A stretch of DNA of 64,000 nucleotides from an uncultured Eubacteriales bacterium (lineage in GTDB: Bacteria > Bacillota > Clostridia > Oscillospirales > Acutalibacteraceae): positions 62,001 to 126,000 of the forward strand of contig CAKTEE010000007.1 in NCBI GenBank assembly GCA_934546985.1, in the 5' to 3' direction. Positions 62,743 to 64,000 of the stretch are shown here, in pieces. Made by a program: the position numbers and the translations under genes. The notes beneath the pieces are model-generated. The model had not been told where the DNA came from, made no database searches, and saw nothing but the letters and a program-made list of their open reading frames with translations. The stretch's first letter is position 1, and each line of letters opens with the position of its first letter.

Positions 62743-63600
62743 ATGAAAAATAGTAAAAAATGGATGAAAAACTATTATGTTAATTATTATTGGTTACTTA
62801 GCTTTTTAGTGATTATTGCCGTTGCATTGTTTTCACCCGGATATGGGATAATTGAGGGTGAATTCAAAAAAAATATGGTTTTTGAAGAATTGTTTTATTA
62901 TAATAAGCTGAATTATCTTCAACAAATTAACGTCTATAATTCCTTGTCTTATGTTAACGTTATTTTTTCCAAAGGATTTATGTATCTTGCGTTGATTTTT
63001 CCCTCTATTTCCTGTATGATGCGGTATTGTGATGAACTCAACAGCGGTTATTCCAAATTGATTATTACCAGGATAGGCAACAACAAATATATTGGCAGGA
63101 CAGTATTGCGAACCTTAGCAACAGCTTTTATCATTACTTTTATTGCTTTATATGTGGTGTATCTGATTATTTATTTTCGGCTGCCAAATGTGAATGAAGC
63201 TTTGGAAAGAACCGGAAGTCTGGAATTACTGGAAGGCATTGGTCAGATAATGGATTTTAAAGCTAATGGTTTTTTGTATGTTCTGCGCTATATCATTCCT
63301 TCCTCACTTTTTGCCTGCGTGGCGGGGTTTCTGTCTATTTTAATTGCAACAATTTCTCATAATAAATTTCTTTCGTTGACGATTCCAATATTGCTCATTG
63401 AAGCGGAAAACAGCATTTTTTCAGGTTCTTCTATTGCGGCTATTTATAAATATAAAATTCGTAATTTCCTTTATCCTTTTGATGATATTGACCCTTGGTT
63501 TACATGGTGGGAATTTGGTTTATTTATACTGACCCTGTGTGTTGTTTTGATTACGGTCATTTATTATGTTTCAGGCAGGAGGTACAGGGAAGGTGAATAA
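62743..63600 (+). CDS. ABC-2-type permease-like membrane protein
   Basis: 285 residues, six or so transmembrane helices. The first helix lies at about 15-33, followed by an extracellular part and a turn with the pattern CDELNSGYSKLIITRIGN, common in ABC-2 permease subunits. Function likely export or membrane insertion, with an ATPase outside the window. It overlaps the next gene by eight bases, so the two are probably partners. Confidence 0.6.
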   Translation: MKNSKKWMKNYYVNYYWLLSFLVIIAVALFSPGYGIIEGEFKKNMVFEELFYYNKLNYLQQINVYNSLSYVNVIFSKGFMYLALIFPSISCMMRYCDELNSGYSKLIITRIGNNKYIGRTVLRTLATAFIITFIALYVVYLIIYFRLPNVNEALERTGSLELLEGIGQIMDFKANGFLYVLRYIIPSSLFACVAGFLSILIATISHNKFLSLTIPILLIEAENSIFSGSSIAAIYKYKIRNFLYPFDDIDPWFTWWEFGLFILTLCVVLITVIYYVSGRRYREGE

Positions 63601-64000
63601 ATTAAAACAAGTATTGATCATTGGAACGCAGACCTATCGGGAATGGCTGTTTAATTCCAGAAATATTATTGTTTTGATTGTATTGTTTTTTCTGGGGAAT
63701 TATACGGTTGCACCGCTGGTAAACCTTTCAAAACAGACAGAGGTTCCAATGAATGTTTTCGAGCCGTTTATTGCGAACATGAATTCTCAATTTGTTGTTT
63801 TAATGGTACTGGCGGCTTTTCTGGTTTTAATCAGTGATTTTCCTCGTATGGAAGGCAACAACGGCTATTTTCTGATCCGTACGAGCAGGGTTGTTTGGCT
63901 GGCGGGCAAATTATTATTTGCACTTTTTGCAGTTTTTACATATATAGCAGGGCTTTTTCTGGCATTAACCGTGCATGTTTTAGAGGTAGCGTTTTACTCT
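63593..64000 (+). CDS. Second ABC-2-like membrane protein (3' partial)
   Basis: GTG start with AGGAGGT nine bases upstream, overlapping the preceding stop by eight bases. 136 residues visible before the window edge, with hydrophobic segments around residues 22-43, 66-84 and 104-130. The first part (REWLFNSRNIIVLIVLFFL) and the ISDFPRMEGNNGYFLIRTSR turn resemble the upstream permease. The gene continues past 64000. Confidence 0.65.
   Translation, partial: MNKLKQVLIIGTQTYREWLFNSRNIIVLIVLFFLGNYTVAPLVNLSKQTEVPMNVFEPFIANMNSQFVVLMVLAAFLVLISDFPRMEGNNGYFLIRTSRVVWLAGKLLFALFAVFTYIAGLFLALTVHVLEVAFYS

Noticed and set aside
1..64000. CRISPR array, insertion sequence, prophage or rRNA
   Set aside because: No regularly spaced repeats, transposase motifs, phage structural genes or rRNA signatures were seen on either strand.

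Overview
The window looks like chromosomal DNA of a low-GC, spore-forming Gram-positive bacterium of the class Clostridia, probably near the Oscillospiraceae/Ruminococcaceae. The grounds are sporulation genes (spoVS, bofA, spoIIID, a ylmC/ymxH homologue), a T-box leader, many lipoproteins, SH3b-amidase and D,D-carboxypeptidase wall enzymes, Thr-rich linkers in exported proteins, and consensus sigma-A promoters with U-tailed terminators. The taxonomic call is inference. No phage, insertion sequence, CRISPR array or rRNA operon is visible. Most of the window is core genome, with decayed gene fragments in three intergenic stretches.

Layout. 0-2 kb: 3' part of a wall amidase. 2.2-8.4 kb (minus): recG, fakA, an Asp23 protein, an orphan solute-binding lipoprotein, spoVS. 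8.4-9.5 kb: no intact gene, but a 33-nt perfect palindrome and a decayed YibE/F permease tail. 9.5-13.7 kb: an L,D-transpeptidase, a ferritin-like protein and the ferrous iron operon feoA-feoB-small Cys-rich protein. 13.9-20.8 kb: a complete tryptophan operon (trpDCFBAEG) behind a UGG-specifier T-box. 20.9-26 kb: VOC protein, yaaL-like gene and bofA, tRNA-Val(GAC), an acetyltransferase, a GMP synthase with a collapsed glutaminase domain, DUF3592 protein, lipoprotein. 26-26.9 kb: a candidate small RNA. 26.9-38.2 kb: proC, prsA-like foldase, spoIIID, HAD phosphatase, GT2, a secreted caspase-like protein, DUF1002 protein, metallophosphoesterase, D,D-carboxypeptidase. 38.3-50.1 kb: SLC13 permease, phosphoesterase, a frameshifted gene, cupin, phosphoglucomutase, Ca2+ P-type ATPase, yifB/comM, YhfC protease, TM2 protein, ymdB. 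50.2-60.4 kb: folC, valS, VTT protein, AraC regulator, orphan oadG/oadB, ylmC, rpsB, tsf. 60.4-64 kb: a P-type ATPase tail remnant, then a small exported protein, a lipoprotein and two ABC-2-like membrane proteins running off the window edge.

How the genes work together. The trp operon makes tryptophan from chorismate and appears to be switched on by uncharged tRNA-Trp. The feo genes import Fe2+ from a promoter that overlaps two inverted repeats. Wall and envelope enzymes are numerous. The most unusual items are the GMP synthase lacking most of its glutaminase domain, the secreted caspase/EF-hand/FlgD/copper-amine-oxidase-N protein, the oadG/oadB pair without a carboxyltransferase, and the export-like cluster at the right end. 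Functional assignments rest on recognisable motifs and family knowledge; no database search was run.
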